Program-made: the position numbers and the translations under genes
Source of the DNA: Opitutaceae bacterium
Lineage (GTDB): Bacteria; Verrucomicrobiota; Verrucomicrobiia; Opitutales; Opitutaceae
Length of the DNA stretch: 5,858 bases
Direction: 5' to 3'
NCBI GenBank assembly: GCA_016763045.1
Contig: JAESUN010000306.1
Span: forward strand, 1 to 5,858
Part shown: positions 1-5,506 of the stretch, one piece after another
How the letters are laid out: each line of letters starts with the position of its first letter
Numbering within the stretch: position 1 is the stretch's first letter
Notes under the pieces: generated by a model
What the model saw: the letters and a program-made list of their open reading frames with translations, nothing else
Database searches by the model: none
Told to the model about the DNA's origin: nothing

Positions 1-125
1 TTGGGCACAGATAGAAAGCGATAAACCAGGTCTGTGAGTTTTCAAGCTATGGATTCGAAAAGACTGTTTTGTAGCTCTCTTTAACGGGAGGATAGGATGC
101 CCGGAAACCGGAGAGGGATGTTTTT

Positions 126-1220
126 TCAGCTTTTGTTTAAAAGTTGAGTAAAGAGTTCCAGATGACGTTGACACTGCCTATGTGAGCTGAATTCTTTTCG
201 AGAATACTGAAGGGCTACTTCCGAGAATAGTTGCCGCAGTTTAGTATCCGACATGAGCTTGTTCAGCTTTTGGAGGAAATCTTCGTCACATCCAGGTTCG
301 ATAAGAAACCCCGATTTGTCAGGAGAAAAACATTCGCCAACACCTCCATTACGTTCTGCGACGATGGGTAATCCATGCCATTGGGCTTCGACGAGAAAAT
401 TGGTAAGAGATTCGCTGCGAGAGGTTAGTAGGGCGATGTCTGCAGCGGTGTAAAAAGAGGATGGATCCGCTTGATAGCCGAGAAATTTAACGCGTTGTTC
501 CAGGTTGAGTTTTCGAACGAGTTCTTTTGTTTCTGTTTCAGTGATACCTGTGCCAATGAGCCAGAGTTGCCAATCCTGTGCCAGGGAAAGTTTTGCCATC
601 AGTCGAACGAGTTTTTGATGATCTTTTTGAGGACGGAACATTGCGGCACAGATAAAAACGAGTGACTGGGGGCTGGCTCCATATTGTTTGCGCAGTGATT
701 CACGGGAGTCGCTCGACAGTTTTGCATCAGAGATTTTAACAATGGCGTTGCGGATGACGGTTATTTTTTCACTCGCAATATCGTATTGCTCAACGAGTCG
801 AGTCTTGGCCTGGAGACTGTTGGCGATGATGGCGCGAACTTTTTTGAGGGATTTACGATAGAGCCAGGGAAGTTTTTTACCTGTGCGCATGGATCCGATG
901 ACAGGGGTTTCGGGTAATTTGCGCTGTATCCTGCCTGCATAGCAGTTTGCCATTCGTCCCATACAAAGAATAAGATCCGGTTGTTCTTTTTTGATTTGGC
1001 GGATTAATCCAGGGGCATACCAGTCGATTTTTCGGTCTTTTTTCTGAAGGGGAGTATGAGGGATGTTACTTTCTTGCAAGTCCCTAGCCAAGGGACCGCC
1101 TGGGCGAAAAGTGATGACATGTGATTGGTGCCCGTTTTGGGATAACCAGCGGGCCAAAAAGAGGCTTTGTTGTTCGGTTCCGCCGCAACGCAGAAAATCC
1201 TGAATGATAACGAGCATCAT
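126..1220 (-). CDS. Family-4 (GT-B fold) glycosyltransferase
   Basis: This 364-residue protein is a probable retaining glycosyltransferase that moves a sugar from a nucleotide-sugar donor to a surface glycan or lipid-linked acceptor on the cytoplasmic side of the inner membrane. The N-terminal Rossmann domain begins at once with a beta strand and a GGTE loop (residues 13-16), as in GT4 enzymes. The C-terminal domain has the donor-site R-x-x-K motif (R196, K199) and the EX7E motif (E270 to E278, in a S-E-S-L-T-N-F-L-V-E context), followed by a G-L-P-I-V strand and an N-G-G-V-G-E loop. The length is normal for GT4 and no signal peptide or membrane segment is visible. Two ATGs stand in tandem at the start (1218-1220 and 1215-1217); the upstream one is used here, and a CU-rich stretch without a ribosome-binding site precedes it. 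It is transcribed away from the membrane-protein gene at 1280. The acceptor and sugar cannot be told from sequence. The family call is firm; the exact role is open. Confidence 0.9.
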   Translation of the reverse strand: MMLVIIQDFLRCGGTEQQSLFLARWLSQNGHQSHVITFRPGGPLARDLQESNIPHTPLQKKDRKIDWYAPGLIRQIKKEQPDLILCMGRMANCYAGRIQRKLPETPVIGSMRTGKKLPWLYRKSLKKVRAIIANSLQAKTRLVEQYDIASEKITVIRNAIVKISDAKLSSDSRESLRKQYGASPQSLVFICAAMFRPQKDHQKLVRLMAKLSLAQDWQLWLIGTGITETETKELVRKLNLEQRVKFLGYQADPSSFYTAADIALLTSRSESLTNFLVEAQWHGLPIVAERNGGVGECFSPDKSGFLIEPGCDEDFLQKLNKLMSDTKLRQLFSEVALQYSRKEFSSHRQCQRHLELFTQLLNKS

Positions 1221-1279
1221 TAGAGGATTGAAAAGATGGGGAGCTTCTTAAATGTTAGTGCCTGGTTACGAATCATATT

Positions 1280-1696
1280 ATGCTTAATCATCCATTTTTT
1301 CAGCTTCTTATGCGATGGGCAGTGAGTGCTCTTGGTGTATTGTTAGCAGCAACGATCATTCCTGGAATCAGTTATACGGATGGTCTATCTTTATTCATCG
1401 TCGTGGTGCTATTGAGTTTCTTCAATGCCTTTCTTAAGCCGGTGTTGGTTTTATTTACACTGCCGTTTGTCATCCTGACAATGGGTTTTGGTATTTTGTT
1501 CATTAATGCCTTACTCTTTTTATTGTCGGCTCATTTTGTTGAGGGTTTTGTGGTCGCAGGTTTTGGGTCTGCCTTTTTTGGAGCCCTGATAGTGAGCCTT
1601 ACATCACTTTTTCTCGGTGGAGCTTTCAAGGGTGGTTCCGGTGGAGGAGGTAGAGGTCCCCGGAAACCTCGGGATCACAATGTGATTGATATTTAA
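1280..1696 (+). CDS. YvlD/phage-holin-IV family four-helix inner membrane protein
   Basis: This small 138-residue protein is almost wholly hydrophobic. Four membrane segments can be read, at about residues 12-29, 36-53, 57-83 (long, possibly kinked) and 94-113. The second and third are joined by the family-typical motif N-A-F-L-K-P-V-L-V-L-F-T-L-P (49-62). This matches the widespread YvlD-like family annotated as 'mycobacterial four-TMS phage holin, superfamily IV'. Despite that name most chromosomal members are not linked to phages, and nothing here suggests a prophage. The protein ends in a flexible, basic Gly-rich tail (about residues 113-131, with KGGSGGGGRGPRKPR) that is likely cytoplasmic. 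The start at 1280 lacks a Shine-Dalgarno sequence; a second in-frame ATG at 1310 (Met11) just before the first helix is an alternative. The molecular function of the family is not established. The membrane-protein call is firm and the family call good. Confidence 0.85.
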   Translation: MLNHPFFQLLMRWAVSALGVLLAATIIPGISYTDGLSLFIVVVLLSFFNAFLKPVLVLFTLPFVILTMGFGILFINALLFLLSAHFVEGFVVAGFGSAFFGALIVSLTSLFLGGAFKGGSGGGGRGPRKPRDHNVIDI

Positions 1697-1727
1697 CTTG
1701 AAGGAAAGTGCTTTGGCGAAGTGGGCT

Positions 1728-1745
1728 ATGGTCGGCTGCGACCAT
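1728..1745. repeat. 18-bp dyad ATGGTC-N6-GACCAT
   Basis: Perfect inverted repeat ATGGTCG / CGACCAT with a four-base GCTG centre. As RNA it gives a 7-bp stem with a tetraloop; as DNA it has the form of an operator for a dimeric regulator. No T-tract follows, so it is not a simple intrinsic terminator of the preceding gene. Confidence 0.55.
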
Positions 1746-1798
1746 CAGACTGTTACCAAGCCGAGAGGATGGTCTTTGCTTGTTTGAAGGAGCCTCCC

Positions 1799-1828
1799 TT
1801 GACAGAAGGGTCGATGGACGACCATTGT
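1799..1828 (+). promoter_or_regulatory. Possible sigma70-type promoter for lpdA
   Basis: A perfect TTGACA (1799-1804) is followed after 18 bp by CATTGT (1823-1828), which matches the -10 consensus at only three of six positions. Transcription would start near 1835, about 19 nt before the lpdA ATG. The fourth GACCAT half-site (1820-1825) overlaps the proposed -10. The -10 is poor and the TTGACA could be chance, so this is tentative. Confidence 0.3.
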
Positions 1829-1838
1829 TTGTTTTTAT
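1812..1838 (+). terminator. Weak terminator-like hairpin with T-rich tract
   Basis: CGATGG (1812-1817) can pair with CCATTG (1822-1827), including one G-U pair, around the loop ACGA. A T-rich run (TTTGTTTTTAT, 1828-1838) follows directly. It lies just upstream of the lpdA start, so it could end transcripts from the membrane-protein gene or act as an attenuator. The stem is short and its strength was not calculated. Confidence 0.3.
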
Positions 1839-1853
1839 AGAATTTCTCTTAAA

Positions 1854-3251
1854 ATGGCTGATAAAGAAGTATACGATTTGGTAGTAATTGGTGGCGGACC
1901 GGCTGGTTATGCTGCTGCAATTAGAGCAGGACAACTGGGAAAAAAAGTTGCTTGCGTGGAAAAGGAAAGGGCGGGCGGCACCTGTCTTAACTGGGGCTGT
2001 ATCCCGAGTAAGGCATTGCTGAAGAGTGCAGAGCTCTTCGAGTCGTTTAAAAAAGCAGAGACCTTCGGGTTTAAAATAGGTTCTATCGAGTATGATTTTG
2101 CCAAGGTAATCAAACGCTCTCGTGGAGTGGCTGATCAAATGGCCAAGGGGATCGAATTTTTGTTTAAGAAGAACAAGGTCGAATATATCACGGGCCAGGC
2201 TCAGATCAGTGTTCCTGGAATGGTTGAGATAGTGGAAGGTTCTGCCAAAGGTTCTTTTTTAAGCACAAAAAATGTGCTTATCGCGACGGGGTGCCGGCCA
2301 CGGATTGTCAATGATCTCGAAGTTGATGGTGAGCGGGTGATGACTTCCAGGGAAGCTTTGGTCATGAAAACTCAGCCCAAATCGATTGTGATTATGGGAG
2401 CAGGGGCCATCGGTGCCGAATTTGCCTATTTTCTCAATGCGTTCGGAACAGAGGTCACTTTGGTGGAGATGCTTCCCAGTATTCTCCCGGTAGAGGATGA
2501 GGAAGCTTCTGCTTGCGTTGCTCGTTCCTTTAAGAAGCAGGGAATCCATCTCCATGTGGATACCCGGGTCGAGAATATAAAGGTGCTAAAGGGTTCGGTG
2601 AAGATGGACTTGATCAGTGGAGACAAAACCGAATCTGTGGAGGTTGACTCTCTCCTGATAGCCGTCGGAGTGGTTCCCAATCTCAATGGAACTCTCTCCT
2701 CCAAGGTAAAGCTAGATTTGGATCGTGGTTACATAAAGGTGGATGATAAGTATGAAACCAATGTGAAGGGCGTTTACGCCGCAGGAGATATTATTGGTCC
2801 TCCATGGTTGGCTCACGTAGCTACTTTTGAAGCTGTTCAAACGGTCAACGGGATCTTTGGACATAGCAAACCTCAACAGGTTGGAAATTTTCCTGGATGT
2901 ACCTATTGCCAGCCTCAAGTGGCTAGCACGGGACTCACGGAGCAGGCTTTGAAAGAAAAGAAGGTTGCTTATAAGGTGGGCAAATTTCCCTTTGCGGCTT
3001 CAGGTAAAGCGGTGGCCGCAAATGCTTCGGAAGGGTTTGTCAAGGTTCTCAGTGATGAGGCAACAGGTGAGATCTTAGGGGTTCACATCGTTGGCTCGGA
3101 TGCGACTGAATTGATCGCTGAATATGGACTGGCCATGACGATGGAAGCAACGGTGGATGAAATACACGGAACGATCCATGCACATCCTACGTTAAGTGAG
3201 GCCTTGGCTGAAGCAGCCGCGGCCACGACCGGCGAAGCTATTCACATTTAG
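1854..3251 (+). CDS. lpdA: Dihydrolipoyl dehydrogenase (E3)
   Basis: This FAD-dependent enzyme reoxidises protein-bound dihydrolipoamide with NAD+ in the pyruvate, 2-oxoglutarate or branched-chain 2-oxoacid dehydrogenase complexes, or as the L-protein of glycine cleavage. It is cytoplasmic and homodimeric, and 465 residues is the usual length. Visible in order are the FAD-binding G-G-G-P-A-G loop (13-18) with E36 at the end of the second strand, the redox-active C44-L-N-W-G-C49, the NAD-binding G-A-G-A-I-G loop (182-187), the second FAD motif G-V-Y-A-A-G-D with D312, and the C-terminal H-A-H-P-T-L-S-E with catalytic H444 and E449. All key residues are present. Where many homologues have a V-Y-T-x-P-E segment it has C349-T-Y-C352-Q-P-Q, seen in a subset of E3 proteins. 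No E1, E2 or lipoylation gene adjoins, so it may serve several complexes. The ATG has no Shine-Dalgarno sequence but lies at the normal distance from the FAD motif. It may be controlled through the repeat-rich leader upstream. Confidence 0.97.
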   Translation: MADKEVYDLVVIGGGPAGYAAAIRAGQLGKKVACVEKERAGGTCLNWGCIPSKALLKSAELFESFKKAETFGFKIGSIEYDFAKVIKRSRGVADQMAKGIEFLFKKNKVEYITGQAQISVPGMVEIVEGSAKGSFLSTKNVLIATGCRPRIVNDLEVDGERVMTSREALVMKTQPKSIVIMGAGAIGAEFAYFLNAFGTEVTLVEMLPSILPVEDEEASACVARSFKKQGIHLHVDTRVENIKVLKGSVKMDLISGDKTESVEVDSLLIAVGVVPNLNGTLSSKVKLDLDRGYIKVDDKYETNVKGVYAAGDIIGPPWLAHVATFEAVQTVNGIFGHSKPQQVGNFPGCTYCQPQVASTGLTEQALKEKKVAYKVGKFPFAASGKAVAANASEGFVKVLSDEATGEILGVHIVGSDATELIAEYGLAMTMEATVDEIHGTIHAHPTLSEALAEAAAATTGEAIHI

Positions 3252-3315
3252 TTGTAGGATCGGCAAAGAATTCACTCGACAGTGATGCTTTATCGCTTTC
3301 ACAGTCTCGTTTTAT

Positions 3316-3390
3316 GCACCCGTATTTCAATGGATAGAATGCTGGCCTCCGAAGCCGGCGATTCGGGTTCGACTCCCGACGGGTGTACCA
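3316..3390 (+). tRNA. tRNA-Arg (anticodon CCG)
   Basis: A full cloverleaf of 75 nt with encoded CCA folds by hand. The acceptor stem is GCACCCG (3316-3322) with CGGGTGT (3380-3386), including a first G-U pair. The D arm is 3325-3340. The anticodon stem CTGGC/GCCGG carries the loop CTCCGAA with anticodon CCG at 3349-3351. The variable loop has four bases, and the T arm TCGGG-TTCGACT-CCCGA is at 3363-3379. The discriminator is A3387, followed by CCA at 3388-3390. It reads the arginine codon CGG. T8, A14, the D-loop GG and A15/T48 are in place. The first D-stem pair is T-T instead of the usual G10-C25. It stands 64 bp after lpdA, and a short T run (3392-3396) follows the CCA. Confidence 0.96.
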
Positions 3391-3408
3391 GTTTTTAACG
3401 AAACAGGG

Positions 3409-3927
3409 CTATTTGATGTCGATCAATTCCACTTCGAAGACCAGAGTGGCTTTAGGTGGGATGACAGGAGGTGATCCTCTGTCGCCGTAGCCGAGCTCCG
3501 CAGGGATAATAAGAAGGCGTTTCTCTCCTTTTGTCATGTCGCTTAGTCCTATGTCCCAGCCTCTGATGACTTGTCTGCCCATAAGAGTAAAGGAGAAGGG
3601 TTCTCCTCTGGGGATTGAGCTATCAAAAACGTTGTCGTCCATGAGTTTACCTGTGTAGTGAACTACGACGGTATCGCCTTCTTTAGGTTTTTCCTCTCCG
3701 CCTGGAGCCAAGACAATATAGTGAAGACCCGATTTTGTTGCGATGGCATCAGGGAATTTTGCAAGGATGAGTTGAAGTTCTGTTTGAGTCGGTTCCATTG
3801 TCATATTTTCAGTCTGTTGATCTGTTCCGGAATTTTGTTTAGAAATTTTTGATTTGAGATAGGTAAACACACCAAGCAAAAGGAGGAGAACGATTACGCT
3901 AAGAATGATGATTTTAGTTTTATCCAC
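3409..3927 (-). CDS. Membrane-anchored FKBP-type peptidyl-prolyl isomerase
   Basis: This enzyme catalyses cis-trans isomerisation of prolyl bonds and probably helps proteins fold outside the cytoplasm. With the GTG start chosen here it has 172 residues: a short basic head, one hydrophobic helix (about 6-24, with a run of leucines), a polar linker to about 60, and one FKBP domain (about 66-172). FKBP pocket residues are visible: Y91, F101-D102, V120-I121, W124, Y147 (in L-G-Y-G-D-R-G) and F164 (in L-V-F-E-V-E-L). There is no lipobox, so it is anchored by an uncleaved signal or helix. There is no ATG at a sensible place. GTG at 3927 or TTG at 3936 are the candidates, while the in-frame ATG at 4053 would add a polar stretch antisense to the divergent peptidase gene. 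No Shine-Dalgarno sequence precedes either start. It converges on the tRNA-Arg gene with an 18-bp gap. Family sure; start uncertain. Confidence 0.9.
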   Translation of the reverse strand: MDKTKIIILSVIVLLLLLGVFTYLKSKISKQNSGTDQQTENMTMEPTQTELQLILAKFPDAIATKSGLHYIVLAPGGEEKPKEGDTVVVHYTGKLMDDNVFDSSIPRGEPFSFTLMGRQVIRGWDIGLSDMTKGEKRLLIIPAELGYGDRGSPPVIPPKATLVFEVELIDIK

Positions 3928-3965
3928 AGTGGACAATGTCTGTACATAAATGCTAGATAGACGCA
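3928..3965. promoter_or_regulatory. Divergent gap between FKBP and peptidase genes
   Basis: Only 38 bp (29 if the FKBP uses TTG at 3936) separate the two divergent starts, so at least one promoter must reach into coding sequence. For the plus direction, TGGACA (3930-3935, five of six to the -35 consensus) followed after 18 bp by TAGATA (3954-3959) with an upstream TG is the best pair seen, but the -10 is weak. No clear minus-strand promoter was found. Confidence 0.25.
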
Positions 3966-4685
3966 ATGGTTGATCGCACCATTTTAAATCCAGCTGAGAG
4001 TATCCTGCATGATCGCCTCGAGAGCGATGATATCGAATTTCGACGTCATCCACGTGCGCGTCGCTATTTACTACGGGTAACCGCTACGGGTAAAGTCGCG
4101 GTTACGTTGCCACGCTGGGGAACCCAAAAAGAGGCGATGAAATTCGTCGAAGAACAGCGAGGATGGATTCAAGCTCAACGCAGAAAGAGGATTGAATCAG
4201 GGAGTGGAGAGCCTTGGAGGTTTGGTTCGAGAGTTATACTAAAAGGGGAGTCGTTTATACTGTTGGAAGGGGTGCGCCACAATTGCCCCATTGTCATTTT
4301 TGGAGATAATGAATTACGTATTGCCGATAGAGAAATGGACTTGCGGCGTCCGGTGGAGGCGTATTTTCGTTTGATTGCAAAAAACGAGATGCCCGGACGG
4401 GTGAAAACGCTCGCAGAGGAACATAGTATTGCGTTTCATCGAGTCTCTATTCGAGGGCAAAGTACCCGATGGGGCTCTTGTTCGGCAAAGGGCACGATTT
4501 CATTGAATTGGCGATTGATTCAAGTGCCTCAGGAAGTGCGCGATTACGTTATTTTACATGAATTAATGCATCGCAAGGAGATGAATCATTCGAGTCGGTT
4601 CTGGGCTTTAGTGGAGGAAGCCTGTCCTCGGTATCGAGAGTATGATAGGTGGTTGGATGATCACGTTTCTCTGATAGGGCTTTGA
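3966..4685 (+). CDS. YgjP/DUF45-type zinc metallopeptidase (M48-like)
   Basis: This 239-residue protein is a predicted soluble zinc-dependent peptidase of the YgjP (DUF45, SprT/WLM-related) family. The zinc site is H198-E199-L-M-H202 with a third ligand at H208 (spacing HExxH-x5-H), followed by the typical S-R-F-W-A-L-V stretch. Upstream is the family signature R-W-G-S-C (168-172) with N-W-R-L (181-184). The N-terminal half carries the usual [13 protein letters not shown] segment (26-38) and a V-E-E-Q-R-G-W-I helix (61-68). No signal peptide or membrane helix is seen, so it is probably cytoplasmic. Family members are common but mostly of unknown substrate; some lie next to restriction genes, which are absent here. 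The ATG at 3966 has no Shine-Dalgarno sequence and gives a normal N-terminus. It probably forms an operon with the hydrolase 10 bp downstream. Family call firm; substrate unknown. Confidence 0.92.
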   Translation: MVDRTILNPAESILHDRLESDDIEFRRHPRARRYLLRVTATGKVAVTLPRWGTQKEAMKFVEEQRGWIQAQRRKRIESGSGEPWRFGSRVILKGESFILLEGVRHNCPIVIFGDNELRIADREMDLRRPVEAYFRLIAKNEMPGRVKTLAEEHSIAFHRVSIRGQSTRWGSCSAKGTISLNWRLIQVPQEVRDYVILHELMHRKEMNHSSRFWALVEEACPRYREYDRWLDDHVSLIGL

Positions 4686-4695
4686 TTTTTTATAA

Positions 4696-5442
4696 ATGAA
4701 ACATTTTCGTCTATTTTTACTTTTTTTTCTGGTTTCTGGGGTATTGGGTTTTTGCCTGTTTGGTGGAGATGACGAAAAGACTGATGCGTCGCCGAAGAAC
4801 AAGGAATTTGTTATCTTGTTACATGGACTGGGTCGAGGGCCGGGATCCATGGAGAAACTGGAGAAAGATTTACTTGAAAAAGGATATCGTGTTTTAAACG
4901 AAAAGTACCCCTCTACAAAAAAAGAGATAGATGAACTAATAGAGGAGTTTATTGCGCCTCAGGTTGCGCAGTGTTTGGCCGCAGGAGCTGAGAAAATTCA
5001 TTTTGTAACTCATTCTTTGGGAGGTATTCTATTAAGAGTTTACCTTCAAGATAATGACCTGCCTGACGAGAGTCGGGTCGTGATGTTGAGTCCGCCCAAT
5101 AAAGGAAGTGAATTAGTGGATACCTTGAAAGACTGGCCCATTTACGAATGGTTCTTCGGTTCGGCTGGCCAAGTTTTAGGAACGGATGAAGAAAGTCTGC
5201 CAAATCAACTAAAGCGCATTGATGTGGAGGTCGGAGTTATCGTAGGAAACAAAACGTTTGAACCTTGGTTCTCTCGGATGATTCCAGGAGAAGACGATGG
5301 GAAAGTATCGGTCGAAAGAGCTCGGTTGGATGAGATGAAGGATTTTCTAATCGTAGAAGAGAGTCATTCTTTTATTATGCGTAAGAAGGCAGTGAGGGAT
5401 CAGGTTCTTTTCTTTTTGGACAAGGGGTATTTCGAAAAATAA
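4696..5442 (+). CDS. Exported alpha/beta hydrolase, lipase/esterase-like
   Basis: This 248-residue protein has an N-terminal signal or anchor segment (basic K2/R5, hydrophobic core about 6-22) followed by a short acidic linker and an alpha/beta-hydrolase domain from about residue 37. The oxyanion-hole H43-G44-L-G motif follows the first strand. The nucleophile elbow is T-H-S107-L-G-G. The acid is probably D201 in E-D-D-G-K-V-S-V, and H224 in E-E-S-H-S-F completes the triad. The D-G-x-V and N-K-G-S-E features resemble the short bacterial lipase/acetyltransferase group (EstA/LipA-like). It probably cleaves an ester of a lipid or other acyl substrate in the periplasm or outside the cell. C20 is preceded by L-G-F, which is not a proper lipobox, so lipoprotein processing is unlikely. 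The ATG follows a TTTTTTATAA stretch with no Shine-Dalgarno sequence. The 10-bp spacing suggests co-transcription with the peptidase gene. Fold and triad are secure; the substrate is not. Confidence 0.88.
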   Translation: MKHFRLFLLFFLVSGVLGFCLFGGDDEKTDASPKNKEFVILLHGLGRGPGSMEKLEKDLLEKGYRVLNEKYPSTKKEIDELIEEFIAPQVAQCLAAGAEKIHFVTHSLGGILLRVYLQDNDLPDESRVVMLSPPNKGSELVDTLKDWPIYEWFFGSAGQVLGTDEESLPNQLKRIDVEVGVIVGNKTFEPWFSRMIPGEDDGKVSVERARLDEMKDFLIVEESHSFIMRKKAVRDQVLFFLDKGYFEK

Positions 5443-5506
5443 AAGGACAGTTATAACCTTCTTGGATTACGGTTGATGAAATTTGTATCCTACATAGGGT
5501 GATTGA

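Larger units (their letters stand above)
1697..1853 (+). promoter_or_regulatory. lpdA leader with four ATGGTC/GACCAT half-sites
   Basis: This 157-bp gap between the membrane-protein gene and lpdA holds four copies of one hexamer in alternating orientation: ATGGTC at 1728-1733, GACCAT at 1740-1745, ATGGTC at 1769-1774 and GACCAT at 1820-1825. The first two form a perfect 7-bp hairpin (1728-1734 with 1739-1745). The second can instead pair with the third (1740-1746 with 1768-1774, 7 bp), and the third or first can pair with the fourth. A CCCTT/AAGGG hairpin lies at 1796-1810. The layout fits either an RNA attenuator or a set of protein-binding half-sites controlling lpdA; the sequence alone cannot decide. 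No known riboswitch class is recognised. Confidence 0.35.

Noticed and set aside
1..125. Possible gene or terminator at the left edge
   Set aside because: All frames are broken by early stops or lack a start. CCGG-AAA-CCGG (101-111) makes only a 4-bp stem, its T run (121-126) is 9 bases away and reads in the wrong direction for the glycosyltransferase. No gene is supported here.
199..229. Direct repeat CGAGAATA within the glycosyltransferase gene
   Set aside because: Two 8-bp copies about 24 bp apart, in non-equivalent codon contexts; this is expected by chance in coding DNA.
1280..1696. Prophage or lysis cassette suggested by the 'holin' family name
   Set aside because: No endolysin, spanin, integrase or structural phage gene lies nearby, and the family is common on chromosomes outside phages.
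1626..2138. Antisense open frame of 170 codons spanning the lpdA leader and 5' end
   Set aside because: It has no domain-like pattern and low-complexity Ser-rich composition, and it lies opposite the strongly supported FAD and redox motifs of lpdA. It is a shadow frame.
3316..3390. tRNA gene as an integration site of a mobile element
   Set aside because: No integrase and no second copy of the tRNA 3' end is present in the window.
3928..4053. Longer FKBP form starting at the ATG at 4053
   Set aside because: It would overlap the divergent peptidase start by 88 bp and add a polar stretch before the membrane helix, unlike a normal membrane-anchor N-terminus.
4744..4758. Lipoprotein signal in the alpha/beta hydrolase at C20
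   Set aside because: The residues before the cysteine are L-G-F; Phe at -1 does not fit a lipobox, so a plain signal peptide or anchor is more likely.
5443..5506. Terminator or promoter between the hydrolase and the metallo-hydrolase
   Set aside because: AAGG/CCTT around the GTTATAAC palindrome gives only a 4-bp stem without a T tract. TTGGAT (5462-5467) with TATCCT (5486-5491) is a poor promoter match. Neither is strong enough to call.
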